Of a stretch of 57,653 nucleotides of DNA, positions 27,381 through 38,730 are shown one piece after another (the stretch's first letter is position 1; each line of letters begins with the position of its first letter). The stretch is from the NCBI GenBank assembly GCA_035535015.1, contig DATLQU010000050.1, forward strand, positions 1-57,653, written 5' to 3'. The DNA is from Palsa-661 sp035535015 (lineage in GTDB: Bacteria; Actinomycetota; Acidimicrobiia; Acidimicrobiales; UBA8190). Under the pieces are notes generated by a model. It searched no databases. It was not told where the DNA came from and saw only the letters and a program-made list of their open reading frames with translations. Made by a program: the position numbers and the translations under genes.

Positions 27381-28283
27381 ATGGCGACGGGAGCGGCCGG
27401 CTCGGAAAGTGGCGGGCCGACGGCATCTCCGCCACGGTCGGTGCTGCCGGTCGAACCGCCAGCGGTTCCCTGGTCGGCTGCATCAGACCCCGGATCGGAT
27501 CATCCGCCCCGGACGGTGGGTGACGCCACCAGCTGGCTCTTCATCGCCGCCGTGGGTTTCGTCGCCGGACAGATCCTGAGCGCCGTCCTCCTCTTCATCG
27601 TGGCCGCCCTGAACGGCCATCTGTCGGACCTCTCGACCTTGGCGGCACTGACCGTGCCACCGGCCTGGGTGGTCGTGGGTGGCCTGGTCGGTCTGTGGAT
27701 CGGCTTTCTGAGCGCCGTGGTCCTGGCCAGCCGGATCCGGGGAACGGGCCGCGTCGTGGCCGACATGGGCCTGCGCGTCCGTCGTTGGGACCCGGTGATC
27801 GGGATTGTCGCCGGCCTGGTGGGCCAGCTTGTTCTCGTCAACCTTCTCTATCTCCCCTTCGAGCACTTCAATCCGAATCTCTCGAGGGAGTTGCAGGCGC
27901 CGGCCAAGCATCTGACGGGCGGCTTCCCCGGAATCGATCTGGCCGTCATCGCCGCCTTGACCGTTCTCGTCGTTCCCGTCATCGAAGAGCTCTTCTTCCG
28001 GGGCCTCGTGCTCGGCGGATTCCTCCGACTCTTTCGAGGTGCGGGTCGGCTGCTCGGCCCGGCTTTGGCGGTCACGACGACCGGAATCGTCTTCGGCCTG
28101 GCTCATGTAGAACTCATCGAGTTGCTTGGCCTCGCCGCCTTCGGGATCGTTCTGTCTCTGATGGCCTACAAGTTCAAGCGGCTGGGGCCGTCCATCTTCG
28201 GCCATGCCACCTTCAATCTGATCGCCATTCTCTCCATCGCCTTCCAGGGCAGCGTTTTCCTTCCCGCTCGGTGGTTGCTCTGA
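27381..28283 (+). CDS. CPBP family intramembrane metalloprotease
   Basis: The 300-aa membrane protein has a Pro-rich cytoplasmic N-terminus of about 50 residues and then roughly seven hydrophobic helices. The CPBP (Abi/CAAX-protease-like) motifs are present in order: EELFFRGLVLGGF (E-E-x3-R), FGLAHVE, and HATFNLIA near the end. These residues form the metal site of prenyl-protease-like enzymes. Substrates in bacteria are mostly unknown. It is divergent from ftsH (83 bp spacer), another membrane protease, and is followed 49 bp later by a large membrane protein. Confidence 0.88.
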   Translation: MATGAAGSESGGPTASPPRSVLPVEPPAVPWSAASDPGSDHPPRTVGDATSWLFIAAVGFVAGQILSAVLLFIVAALNGHLSDLSTLAALTVPPAWVVVGGLVGLWIGFLSAVVLASRIRGTGRVVADMGLRVRRWDPVIGIVAGLVGQLVLVNLLYLPFEHFNPNLSRELQAPAKHLTGGFPGIDLAVIAALTVLVVPVIEELFFRGLVLGGFLRLFRGAGRLLGPALAVTTTGIVFGLAHVELIELLGLAAFGIVLSLMAYKFKRLGPSIFGHATFNLIAILSIAFQGSVFLPARWLL

Positions 28284-28332
28284 GGCTCGGCCGCCGCCAC
28301 TAGGGGCCCCGGGTCGGGCACCATGGTTCATC

Positions 28333-30792
28333 ATGCGCCGGCCCTCCGCCCCCTCGATCGTCACGTTCGGGGCCGTGGCCGGCGTCATCGGGGTCGTCCT
28401 CTGGCAGCTGCACCCGGCACTCCTGCTCCAGAACAGCACCCTCACCGGCGGGGACACGGGGGCGCACGTCGGTCTGGCCGGCTTCTTGCGGTCGAACCTC
28501 ATGCCCGCCCATGTGACCGGATGGGATCCGGGCGCCTACGACGGCTTTCCCCTGAACACCTTCTACTTCCCCCTGCCCGACTTCCTGGCCGTCGCGTTCA
28601 GCTACGTCATCCCGTTCAACATCGCCTTCAAACTGATGACGGTCCTCGGATCGCTTCTGCTCCCGGTGGCGGCCTGGCTCTTCGGTCGCCTGGCGGGCCT
28701 GGAGCGGCCCCGGCCGGCCGTTCTGGCCATCGCCACCCTGCCCTTCCTCTTCGACCAGTCGTACACGATCTACGGCGGCAACCTCTACTCGACGATGGCG
28801 GGGGAGTACGCCTTCTCCCTCGGCCTCGCCGCCGCCCTGATCTTCCTGGGCCTGGCCGTCCGGGGGATGCGGACGGGACGCTTCCGAGCCGCCGCGGCTG
28901 TGGTTCTGGCCCTCTGCATCCTCTGCCATCTCCTGACGGCCTTCTTCGCCCTCTTCGGCGCCCTGGTCATCTTTCTGCTGGCTGGGCCGACCCGGAAGCG
29001 CTTCTGGTGGATGCTCTCGTCCGTCGGTGGAGGACTGCTGCTCATCTCGTGGTGGTTGGTGCCCTTCGTGGCCGACCGCGCCTACAGCACCAGCATGGGT
29101 TGGCAGAACGTCTCGCCCACCGTTTCGCTCTTCGTCCCGCAAGGCAACATCTGGGTCGTCGTCCTCGCCGGACTGGGCACGCTGGTGGCCATCGTGGTCG
29201 CCATCACCCGACGCCAGTCGGCTCCCCTGCTCTTGGCCGTCCTCGCCACCACGGCCGCCCTGGTGGTCCGCTTCGACCCCCAGTGGCAGCTCTACAACGT
29301 CCGCTTCCTGCCCTTCTGGACATTCTCCATCTATCTCCTGGCCGGTTATTTCGTGGCCGAGGCGGGGGTGGCACTGGCCCAAGCTGTTCGTCGGCTCCGG
29401 CTGGCGCTCTGGCGCGACGCCGTCGTGGCCGCTCGGACCCAGAGCGCCGAGCCCGCTCCGGTCGGCCCGGCGGGGCCACCGACCACGGCCGGGCCGGGTC
29501 CCGACCTCGACGGCGGACGGTCCGCCGAACCGGCATCTCTCCCGGTCCCCGGAGGATCACCACCCGCCTCTGCGGTCTCGTGGCCCCGTCCCCGGCTCGG
29601 CCCGTGGGCCCCCGGATCCATCGCCGTCCCCGTCCTGGCCATGCTGGGCGCCCTTCTCGTCGTGGTCACGCCGCTCGTCCCGCGCTTGGACACCGATATG
29701 GGAAGCCTCCTGCACCATCAGTTCTCTCCGAGCTCGGTGGCCTCATGGGCGGACTGGAACTACTCGGGCTACCAGGCCAAGCCGGCTTGGAAGGAGTTGA
29801 ACAACGGGATCATCGACACCACCGACCGGGTAGCCCACACCTACGGCTGTGGCCGGATGATGTGGGAGTACAACGCCAACGAGAACCGCTTCGGCACGCC
29901 CGAGGCGCTCATGCTCATGCCGTATTGGACAGGAAATTGCATCGACTCGATGGAGGGCGTCCTCTTCGAGTCCGCCTCCACCACGCCCTATCACTTCCTC
30001 AACCAGGCCGAGCTCTCGGCCCAGCCCTCCGAAGCGGTCGTGGCCGCAACCACCCATCTCCAGTACGGCTCCCTCGATGTCGCCCTCGGCGTCCAGCATC
30101 TCCAGCTGCTCGGGGTCAAGTACTTCATGGCTTCGACGCCTTCGGTCCAGGCCGAAGCGGACGCCGATCCGGCCCTGACCCTGGTGGCCACCACCGGTCC
30201 CTGGTCGTCGGCCTACCAGGGCCAGACGATCGTCACGACCTGGAAGTTCTATGAAGTCCATGACGCCCCCTTGGTGGCCCCACTCACCAAGACCCCTGAC
30301 GTCCTCACCGGTGTCGCCGCGGGACAGTCCACCTGGCTGCCCTCGTCGCAGACCTGGTACGCCGACCCGACCGGATGGAGTCAGCAACTCGTGGTGGGCG
30401 GGGAACCGTCTTGGCTGCGGACCAAGTCCACGGCCAAGCCCCCGACCGGGAAGGCTCTCCCCGCCGTCCGGGTCACCGACGTCAAGATGGGGATCAACAC
30501 CTTGAGCTTCCACGTCGACCGCACGGGAGTTCCCGTCGAGGTCCGCATCTCCTACTTCCCCAACTGGCAGGCGACGGGGGCGAAGGGCCCCTGGCGGGCC
30601 GAGCCCAATCTGATGGTCCTCGACCCGACCTCGAAGAACGTCACCCTCCGCTACGGGTCGACTGGGGCCGATCACCTGGGCCTTCTCCTCAGCATCATCG
30701 GCGTCCTGCTGCTGATCGTCATGGTCCGCCGCCGCTCGTTCTCCGCCGCCTGGTCCCCGCTCTCGAATCTCGCCCGCCGCCGCCCCCGGTAG
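28333..30792 (+). CDS. Large polytopic membrane protein, possible GT-C-like glycosyltransferase
   Basis: The 819-aa protein has about ten to twelve hydrophobic helices in its first 440 residues, an early LTGGDTGAH motif after helix 1 with acidic residues facing outside, and YDGFPLNTFYFPLPDF. A large C-terminal external domain (about 460-790) includes YGCGRMMWEYN, and a last helix at about 780-800 precedes a basic tail. The layout resembles GT-C enzymes that use lipid-linked sugars and the uncharacterised actinobacterial 6-pyruvoyl-tetrahydropterin-synthase-related membrane proteins. I cannot assign a reaction. A Pro/Ala-rich loop lies at about 375-425. The neighbourhood of sugar genes supports a surface-glycan role. 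Confidence 0.8.
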   Translation: MRRPSAPSIVTFGAVAGVIGVVLWQLHPALLLQNSTLTGGDTGAHVGLAGFLRSNLMPAHVTGWDPGAYDGFPLNTFYFPLPDFLAVAFSYVIPFNIAFKLMTVLGSLLLPVAAWLFGRLAGLERPRPAVLAIATLPFLFDQSYTIYGGNLYSTMAGEYAFSLGLAAALIFLGLAVRGMRTGRFRAAAAVVLALCILCHLLTAFFALFGALVIFLLAGPTRKRFWWMLSSVGGGLLLISWWLVPFVADRAYSTSMGWQNVSPTVSLFVPQGNIWVVVLAGLGTLVAIVVAITRRQSAPLLLAVLATTAALVVRFDPQWQLYNVRFLPFWTFSIYLLAGYFVAEAGVALAQAVRRLRLALWRDAVVAARTQSAEPAPVGPAGPPTTAGPGPDLDGGRSAEPASLPVPGGSPPASAVSWPRPRLGPWAPGSIAVPVLAMLGALLVVVTPLVPRLDTDMGSLLHHQFSPSSVASWADWNYSGYQAKPAWKELNNGIIDTTDRVAHTYGCGRMMWEYNANENRFGTPEALMLMPYWTGNCIDSMEGVLFESASTTPYHFLNQAELSAQPSEAVVAATTHLQYGSLDVALGVQHLQLLGVKYFMASTPSVQAEADADPALTLVATTGPWSSAYQGQTIVTTWKFYEVHDAPLVAPLTKTPDVLTGVAAGQSTWLPSSQTWYADPTGWSQQLVVGGEPSWLRTKSTAKPPTGKALPAVRVTDVKMGINTLSFHVDRTGVPVEVRISYFPNWQATGAKGPWRAEPNLMVLDPTSKNVTLRYGSTGADHLGLLLSIIGVLLLIVMVRRRSFSAAWSPLSNLARRRPR

Positions 30793-30873
30793 CGGTGGTC
30801 CGGGGATCCGACGGACCGCCCCGATGACCGTCTCCGGGCATGGCGGGGAATGGGGCGAGATAGGTTCTTCTCC

Positions 30874-32229
30874 GTGAGTCCCCTCGACGCCGTCTTCAAG
30901 GCCTACGACGTCCGCGGCATCGTTCCCGATCAGCTCGACGCCCGTGCCTGTCGGGCCATCGGCTGGGCCTTCGCCCGCTTCGCCGGGACCGACCGGTTGG
31001 TTGTCGGCCGCGATATGCGGGCATCGGGAGTGGAGCTCTCGACCGCCTTCATGGCCGGCGCCCGGGCGGCCGGGGCCGACGTCGTCGACATAGGCCTCGC
31101 TTCCACCGACACCATCTATTTCGCCTCGGGCCGTCTCGACGCCCCCGGTGCCATGTTCACCGCCTCGCACAACCCGGCCGCCTACAACGGGATCAAGTTC
31201 TGTCTGGCCGGAGCGAAACCCGTCGGCCAGGACACCGGTCTCGCCGAGATCCGTCTCGCCGCGGAGCAGGCGATGGCTTCCGGGGCCGACGACGCAGATC
31301 CGGCGGGTGGCTACGAACAGCGCGACTTCTTGAGCGAATACGCCATCCACGTCCGCTCCTTCGTCGACCTCGACGCCCTGCGCCCCCTCACCATCGTGGC
31401 CGACACGGCCAACGGCATGGGCGGTCTCATCGCCCCCGAAGTCTTCGCCGGTCTTCCCTTCCGCGTCACCTGGCTCTTTCGCGAGCTCGACGGCACCTTC
31501 CCCAACCATCCGGCCGACCCCATCCAGCCCGAGAACATCGTCGATCTCAAGAAGGCCGTCATCGAGCAGGGCGCCGACGTCGGCCTGGCCTTCGACGGCG
31601 ATGCCGACCGCGTCTTCCTGGTGGACGAGAAGGCCGAGGGCGTCTCGGGTTCGCTCACCACGGCTCTGGTGGCCCGGGCCATGTTGGCCAAGAATCCCGG
31701 CGCCACCGTCCTCTACAACCTGATCTGCTCCAAGGTCGTCCCCGAGACCATCGTCGAGAACGGCGGCGTCGCCGTCCGCACCCGGGTGGGCCACTCCTTC
31801 ATCAAAGGGGTCATGGCCGAGACGGGCGCCGTCTTCGGTGGTGAGCACTCGGGCCACTACTACTTCCGGGACAACTACCGGGCCGACTCCGGCATCATCG
31901 CCGCCATGGTCGTTCTCGAAGTCCTCTCCCGTGCCTCGGAGCCGCTCTCGGAACTTCTCGCCCCCTACCGCCGCTACGCCGACTCGGGCGAGATCAACAC
32001 CAAGGTGACCGATCCGGCCGCTTCGGTCGAGGCCGTCGCCGACCACTTCGCCGGACTCGGGGCCGAGATCGACCGGACCGACGGCCTCACGGTCGATATG
32101 GGCGACTGGTGGTTCAACCTCCGCCCCTCCAATACCGAACCGCTTCTCCGCCTGAACGTCGAAGCCGCCGCGTCGGCCGATTGTCAACGCCACATCACAG
32201 AGCTTCTCGACCTCATCGAGAAGCTCTGA
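30874..32229 (+). CDS. manB: Phosphomannomutase / phosphoglucomutase
   Basis: It interconverts mannose-6-phosphate and mannose-1-phosphate, the substrate of manC. The 451-aa alpha-D-phosphohexomutase has FKAYDVRGIVPDQL at the start, the phosphoserine loop TASHNP (Ser98), the magnesium loop DGDADR (about 238-243), GGEHSGHYYF for sugar recognition, and the phosphate-binding RPSNTEP. GTG 30874 is chosen since the sequence before it is not conserved-looking and AGG lies about ten bases upstream. The order manB, Trm112, SIS isomerase, ahcY is the conserved actinobacterial one. Confidence 0.93.
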   Translation: MSPLDAVFKAYDVRGIVPDQLDARACRAIGWAFARFAGTDRLVVGRDMRASGVELSTAFMAGARAAGADVVDIGLASTDTIYFASGRLDAPGAMFTASHNPAAYNGIKFCLAGAKPVGQDTGLAEIRLAAEQAMASGADDADPAGGYEQRDFLSEYAIHVRSFVDLDALRPLTIVADTANGMGGLIAPEVFAGLPFRVTWLFRELDGTFPNHPADPIQPENIVDLKKAVIEQGADVGLAFDGDADRVFLVDEKAEGVSGSLTTALVARAMLAKNPGATVLYNLICSKVVPETIVENGGVAVRTRVGHSFIKGVMAETGAVFGGEHSGHYYFRDNYRADSGIIAAMVVLEVLSRASEPLSELLAPYRRYADSGEINTKVTDPAASVEAVADHFAGLGAEIDRTDGLTVDMGDWWFNLRPSNTEPLLRLNVEAAASADCQRHITELLDLIEKL

Positions 32230-32301
32230 CCCGCTCACCCCGCTCCGGCGCAGACAGCTCGCGTCACCCCAAGCGACACCCGAGAGAAAGGACTCCCCGC
32301 C

Positions 32302-32553
32302 ATGGCCCTGGACCAGCTTTTGCTGGAGGTGCTGGCCTGCCCCGAGGACAAGGGCCCGCTTCTCTATTTCGCCGACGAGGACAGGCTCTACAATCCCCGG
32401 CTCCACCGTTCCTATCCCGTCCGTGACGACATCCCCGTCATGCTGGTGGACGAGGCCACCACCCTGGACGACGCCGAACACAGCCGACTGATGGCCAAAG
32501 CCGAGAAGAACGGCCTGGAGCCGACCCTCGGCGTGGGCGGCCCCACCCCGTGA
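32302..32553 (+). CDS. Trm112 family protein
   Basis: A small protein of 83 aa: LLEVLACPEDKGPLLYF, then RLHRSYPVRDDIPVML, which is the Trm112/UPF0434 fold. In eukaryotes Trm112 activates methyltransferases; in bacteria the role is open. Only one Cys remains of the usual metal-binding set, so zinc binding is unlikely. A good AGAAAGGA ribosome site precedes ATG 32302. It sits between manB and the isomerase with short spacers, as in many actinobacteria. Confidence 0.9.
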   Translation: MALDQLLLEVLACPEDKGPLLYFADEDRLYNPRLHRSYPVRDDIPVMLVDEATTLDDAEHSRLMAKAEKNGLEPTLGVGGPTP

Positions 32554-32566
32554 CCGACCTCGCCCG

Positions 32567-33637
32567 ATGACCAAGGCCACCCCGCCGGAGACGGTCCCGC
32601 CGCCGTCGGGTCTCCTCGACAGCCTCGGCATGTTCGCCGCCGCCGCCGCTCTGCCCGAGCAGGTGGCCGCCGCCGCCCTCGCCGCCCAGGGTCTCGAGGG
32701 CCTCCCCGACCACGAGTACGTCGAGCAGGTGGTCGTCCTCGGTATGGGCGGATCCGGTATCGCCGGCGACCTCATGATGGCGGTGGCCGGACCGTTTCTC
32801 CCCGTCCCCGTCGTCGTCGTCAAGTCCTACGACCTCCCCGACTTCGTCGGTCCCGGGTCCCTCGTCTTCGCCCTCTCCTTCTCTGGTGACACCGAGGAGA
32901 CAGTCGAGGCGGCGGGGGAGGCGGCCGACGCCGGGGCCAGCCTGGTGGCCGTCACCTCGGGCGGGGAGCTGGCCCGGCTGGCCGGCGTCTGGGGAGCGCC
33001 GACGGTCCCCGTCCCGGCTGCCATTCCCCAGCCCCGGGCCGCCCTCGGGGCCATGGCCATCCCGCCCCTCATCGTCCTGGAGCAGATCGGCCTCTTCCCG
33101 GGGGCGGGCCGTTGGGTCGAGTTGGCCGTCGAGCAGCTCCGGCGCCGTCGCGACACCCTCCTCGTCCCCGGTAATCCGGCGGAGACCGTGGCCCGCTCTC
33201 TCGGCCGCACCATCCCCCTCATCCACGGAGCCGAAGCCCTGGGCGCCGCCGCCGCACTGCGCTGGAAGAATCAGATCAACGAGAACGCCAAATCGCCGGC
33301 CTTCTCGGCCGTCTATCCCGAGCTCTGCCACAACGAGATCGCCGGCTGGGGATGCAACGGAGACGTCACCCGTCAGATCATCACCCTCGTCAACCTTCGC
33401 CACGACGCCGAGCATCCCCAGGTCGTCCGTCGCTTCGACCTCGTGGCCGACCTCCTCCGTGAGGTGGTGGCCGACATCGTCGAGGTCCGGGCCGAGGGTG
33501 AAGGCGATCTGGCCCAACTCCTCGACCTCGTCCTCTTCGGTGATTTCGTCTCTCTCCATCTGGCCGCTCTCCAGGGAGTCGACCCCGGGCCGGTCCCCGC
33601 CCTCGTCGAGCTCAAGGACCGCCTCCGCCGAGCCTGA
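32567..33637 (+). CDS. Bifunctional phosphoglucose/phosphomannose isomerase family protein (SIS domain)
   Basis: The 356-aa protein has a double SIS fold: VVLGMGGSGIAGDLMM (sugar-phosphate binding), LSFSGDTEETVEA, then LRWKNQINENAKSPAF and ELCHNEIAGW, which carry the catalytic Glu and His of the PGI/PMI family. It would make mannose-6-phosphate from fructose-6-phosphate for manB. The related mycobacterial gene next to manA is poorly understood, so activity is likely but not certain. The start is ATG 32567, 14 bp after the Trm112 gene. Confidence 0.85.
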   Translation: MTKATPPETVPPPSGLLDSLGMFAAAAALPEQVAAAALAAQGLEGLPDHEYVEQVVVLGMGGSGIAGDLMMAVAGPFLPVPVVVVKSYDLPDFVGPGSLVFALSFSGDTEETVEAAGEAADAGASLVAVTSGGELARLAGVWGAPTVPVPAAIPQPRAALGAMAIPPLIVLEQIGLFPGAGRWVELAVEQLRRRRDTLLVPGNPAETVARSLGRTIPLIHGAEALGAAAALRWKNQINENAKSPAFSAVYPELCHNEIAGWGCNGDVTRQIITLVNLRHDAEHPQVVRRFDLVADLLREVVADIVEVRAEGEGDLAQLLDLVLFGDFVSLHLAALQGVDPGPVPALVELKDRLRRA

Positions 33638-33688
33638 CCGCCCCCGTCCGGCCCGACCGGATCTTCGTCCGGGCTCCATCGGTCGCTG

Positions 33689-33745
33689 ATCGGCTCGGCG
33701 GTCGACTCGGCGGTCGACTCGGCGGTCGGCTCGGCGGTCGACTCC
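33689..33745. repeat. 12-bp tandem repeat upstream of ahcY
   Basis: Nearly five copies of GTCGACTCGGCG with single-base variants (A or G at one site) occupy a third of the 169-bp gap before ahcY. The repeats have no start codon or clear dyad function. No S-adenosylhomocysteine riboswitch was recognised in this leader. Confidence 0.88.
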
Positions 33746-33806
33746 GGCTCGACCTCGAGCCGAAAGCGGTTCGCCCCTCCCCTCATCTTCTGCCAGGATT
33801 CCGGCC

Positions 33807-35078
33807 ATGCCAACGGACCTCCCCGCCCACGACGTCGCCGACCTGGCGCTGGCCGATCTCGGCCACCAGCGCATCGCCTGGGCCGATTCCAACATGCCGG
33901 TTCTCCAATCGATCAGAGAACGCTTCGCCAAGGAGCGCCCCTTGGAGGGCGTCGTCGCCGCCGCCTGCCTCCACGTCACCACCGAGACGGCCAACCTCCT
34001 GCGCACCCTGAAGGCCGGCGGAGCCCTCGTCCTGGCCTGTGCTTCCAATCCGCTCTCCACCCAGGACGACGTGGCCGCCTCCCTGGTCCGCGACGAAGCC
34101 ATCTCCACCTGGGCTGTGCGCGGTGAGGACACCGAGACCTACTTCGCCCACATCGACGCCGTCCTCGACCTCCACCCGACAGTCACCATGGACGACGGTT
34201 GTGATCTCGTCTCCCGGCTCCACCAGAACCGCCCCGACCAGGTTCCCGAAGTCATGGCCGGCACCGAGGAGACGACCACCGGTGTCATCCGCCTCCGGGC
34301 CATGGAGAACGAGGGCGCCCTCAAATTCCCCATCGTCGCCGTCAACGACGCCGACACCAAACACATGTTCGACAACCGCTACGGCACCGGCCAGTCGACT
34401 CTCGATGGGGTCATCCGGGCCACCAACGTTCTCCTCGCCGGCAAGCGGATCGTCGTGGCCGGCTACGGCTATTGCGGCAAGGGCGTCGCCTCCCGGGCCC
34501 GTGGCATGGGGGCCCAGGTCATCGTGACCGAGATCGATCCGCTCCGTGCCCTCGAAGCCGTCATGGACGGCTTCCGGGTCGAGACCATGGAGGACGCGGC
34601 GGCCGAAGGGGAGATCTTCATCACCGTGACCGGTAACCGCGACGTCCTGCGGGCGGAGCACTTCGAGCGCATGCCCGACGGTGCCATCGTGGCCAACTCC
34701 GGCCACTTCGACGTCGAAATCGACCTCATCGCCCTGGCTCGTCTCTCCGAGGGCCAGCGCCGCCACGTCCGGCCCATGGTCGAGGAGTTCCAGGTCCGCG
34801 GCAAGCGGGTCCTCGTCATCGCCGAGGGCCGTCTCGTCAACCTCTCCGCGGCCGAGGGTCACCCGGCCGACGTCATGGACATGAGCTTCGCCAACCAGGC
34901 GCTGGCGGCCGAATGGGTCGTCAAGAACGTCAGGACCCTCGAATCGAAGGTCTACAACGTCCCCCGGGCTATCGACGCCGAGATCGCCCGGCTCAAGCTC
35001 GAGACCATGGGTGTCACCATCGACCGTCTCACCCCCGCCCAGGAGCAGTACCTGGGCTCGTGGACGACGGGCACCTGA
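33807..35078 (+). CDS. ahcY: Adenosylhomocysteinase, short form
   Basis: It hydrolyses S-adenosylhomocysteine to adenosine and homocysteine with tightly bound NAD+, recycling methylation by-product. The 423-aa protein has the substrate blocks HVTTETANL (about 56-64), EETTTGVIRL (154-163), KFPIVAVNDADTKHMFDNRYGTGQS (in two parts from 173) and the NAD loop GYGYCGKGVA (219-228). It is shorter than the roughly 480-aa enzymes of streptomycetes and mycobacteria, lacks the C-terminal Lys-Tyr pair, and ends QEQYLGSWTTGT, which is the archaeal/thermophile-like short type. It comes last in the manB-Trm112-isomerase run, 169 bp after the isomerase. Confidence 0.95.
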   Translation: MPTDLPAHDVADLALADLGHQRIAWADSNMPVLQSIRERFAKERPLEGVVAAACLHVTTETANLLRTLKAGGALVLACASNPLSTQDDVAASLVRDEAISTWAVRGEDTETYFAHIDAVLDLHPTVTMDDGCDLVSRLHQNRPDQVPEVMAGTEETTTGVIRLRAMENEGALKFPIVAVNDADTKHMFDNRYGTGQSTLDGVIRATNVLLAGKRIVVAGYGYCGKGVASRARGMGAQVIVTEIDPLRALEAVMDGFRVETMEDAAAEGEIFITVTGNRDVLRAEHFERMPDGAIVANSGHFDVEIDLIALARLSEGQRRHVRPMVEEFQVRGKRVLVIAEGRLVNLSAAEGHPADVMDMSFANQALAAEWVVKNVRTLESKVYNVPRAIDAEIARLKLETMGVTIDRLTPAQEQYLGSWTTGT

Positions 35079-35179
35079 TCCGAGGTTCATCACCCCACCG
35101 ACCGGGTCGCTCCCGAGCCCACAGATGGGCCAACTCGGAGACTTCCCCCAGGAACTCCGGGACTTCACCGCCTTGGGGG

Positions 35180-35520
35180 CGTACCATCGAACTGTGGGCT
35201 GCGTCCGGGTCTGTGGTTGCAAGTCGAAGCCAGTCGCAGGCGAAACGACCCACGTAAGGCAACTCGTGGTTGCTGAGCATGGTGCGACTTAGAAGTAAGC
35301 CCTGCCCATCGAGCCGCCGACTCTCGGCAGCGGGTGGAGAAGGGGCGAAGCCGGCCTTCATGGTCGTCGCCGGACGGCACCGTCGCCCTTGTGGCCCGGG
35401 CCCGTCGCCGATGATCGGCCGCCAACTCCTCTGCAGGCGAGTGTGGGGACAAAGACCAGGTCAGCCGGACGCGGCCCGCAACCCAAAGAACTGAAAGCTT
35501 CGAACTGAGAGCTCGAGCGC
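35180..35520 (+). ncRNA. Candidate structured RNA upstream of hpf (raiA-type motif)
   Basis: The 455 bp between ahcY and hpf hold no convincing gene but do hold nested base pairing. AAGTCG (35221-35226) can pair with CGACTT (35285-35290). Inside that, CCACG (35250-35254)/CGTGG (35265-35269) and GCAA (35259-35262)/TTGC (35270-35273) would form an H-type pseudoknot. GCCGA/TCGGC hairpins lie at 35316-35328 and 35407-35419. Known context: the raiA RNA motif is a widespread structured RNA of Firmicutes and Actinobacteria found just upstream of raiA/hpf. Identity is inferred from place and pairing; the consensus was not compared, and the ends are approximate. Confidence 0.5.
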
Positions 35521-35533
35521 TGGAGGTGCGGTA

Positions 35534-35872
35534 GTGGATGTGTTAGTCCTCGGACGCAAGCAGACGGTCCCCGACGAGGTCCGCTCCTTGGCGGCAGCCA
35601 AGCTGGCCCGGCTGGCCCGGATCACCCCGGTCCTGGAACGGGCCGAGGTCCGGCTCACCGAAGGTCGGGACACCGCCGGCGTGACCCGGCAGGTCTGCGA
35701 AGTCACCATGACCGGTCACGGTCACACGGTCAGGGCCCGGGCGGCCGCCGCCGACGCCCCGGTGGCCGTGGACCTCGTGGTGGACAAGCTCGAGCACCAG
35801 GTCGAGCGGCTCAAGGGCAAACTGGTGGGCCGCTCCCATCCCCGCCACGCCAGGACCATCGCCGGCGCCTGA
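35534..35872 (+). CDS. hpf: Ribosome hibernation promoting factor, short form (HPF/RaiA)
   Basis: This 112-aa protein of the sigma-54 modulation/S30AE family binds the 30S subunit and silences ribosomes in stress or stationary phase. It begins DVLVLGRKQTVPDEVRSLAAAKLARL and contains RAEVRLTEGRD, CEVTMTGHGHTVRARAAAAD and the helix AVDLVVDKLEHQVERLKGKL. It stops there, so it lacks the C-terminal dimerisation domain of long HPF. The start is GTG 35534 with TGGAGGTG upstream. It precedes secA as in most actinobacteria; the usual comF upstream is replaced by the candidate RNA. Confidence 0.92.
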   Translation: MDVLVLGRKQTVPDEVRSLAAAKLARLARITPVLERAEVRLTEGRDTAGVTRQVCEVTMTGHGHTVRARAAAADAPVAVDLVVDKLEHQVERLKGKLVGRSHPRHARTIAGA

Positions 35873-35894
35873 CGGCCCCGGCCCATCCTGGACC

Positions 35895-35918
35895 GGCCAA
35901 CGCTGGCCAACGCTGGCC
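35895..35918. repeat. Short 10-bp duplication between hpf and secA
   Basis: GGCCAACGCT is present twice in tandem and followed by GGCC. It fills part of the 77-bp spacer. No function is evident; TAGACT just before the secA ATG could be a -10-like element. Confidence 0.7.
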
Positions 35919-35949
35919 GACCAGGGTCCGGCGGTAGACTCACCTCCCC

Positions 35950-38716
<2,767 letters not shown>

Positions 38717-38730
<14 letters not shown>

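Noticed and set aside
33638..33806. S-adenosylhomocysteine riboswitch before ahcY
   Set aside because: The leader consists largely of a 12-bp tandem repeat, and no known SAH motif core was recognised.
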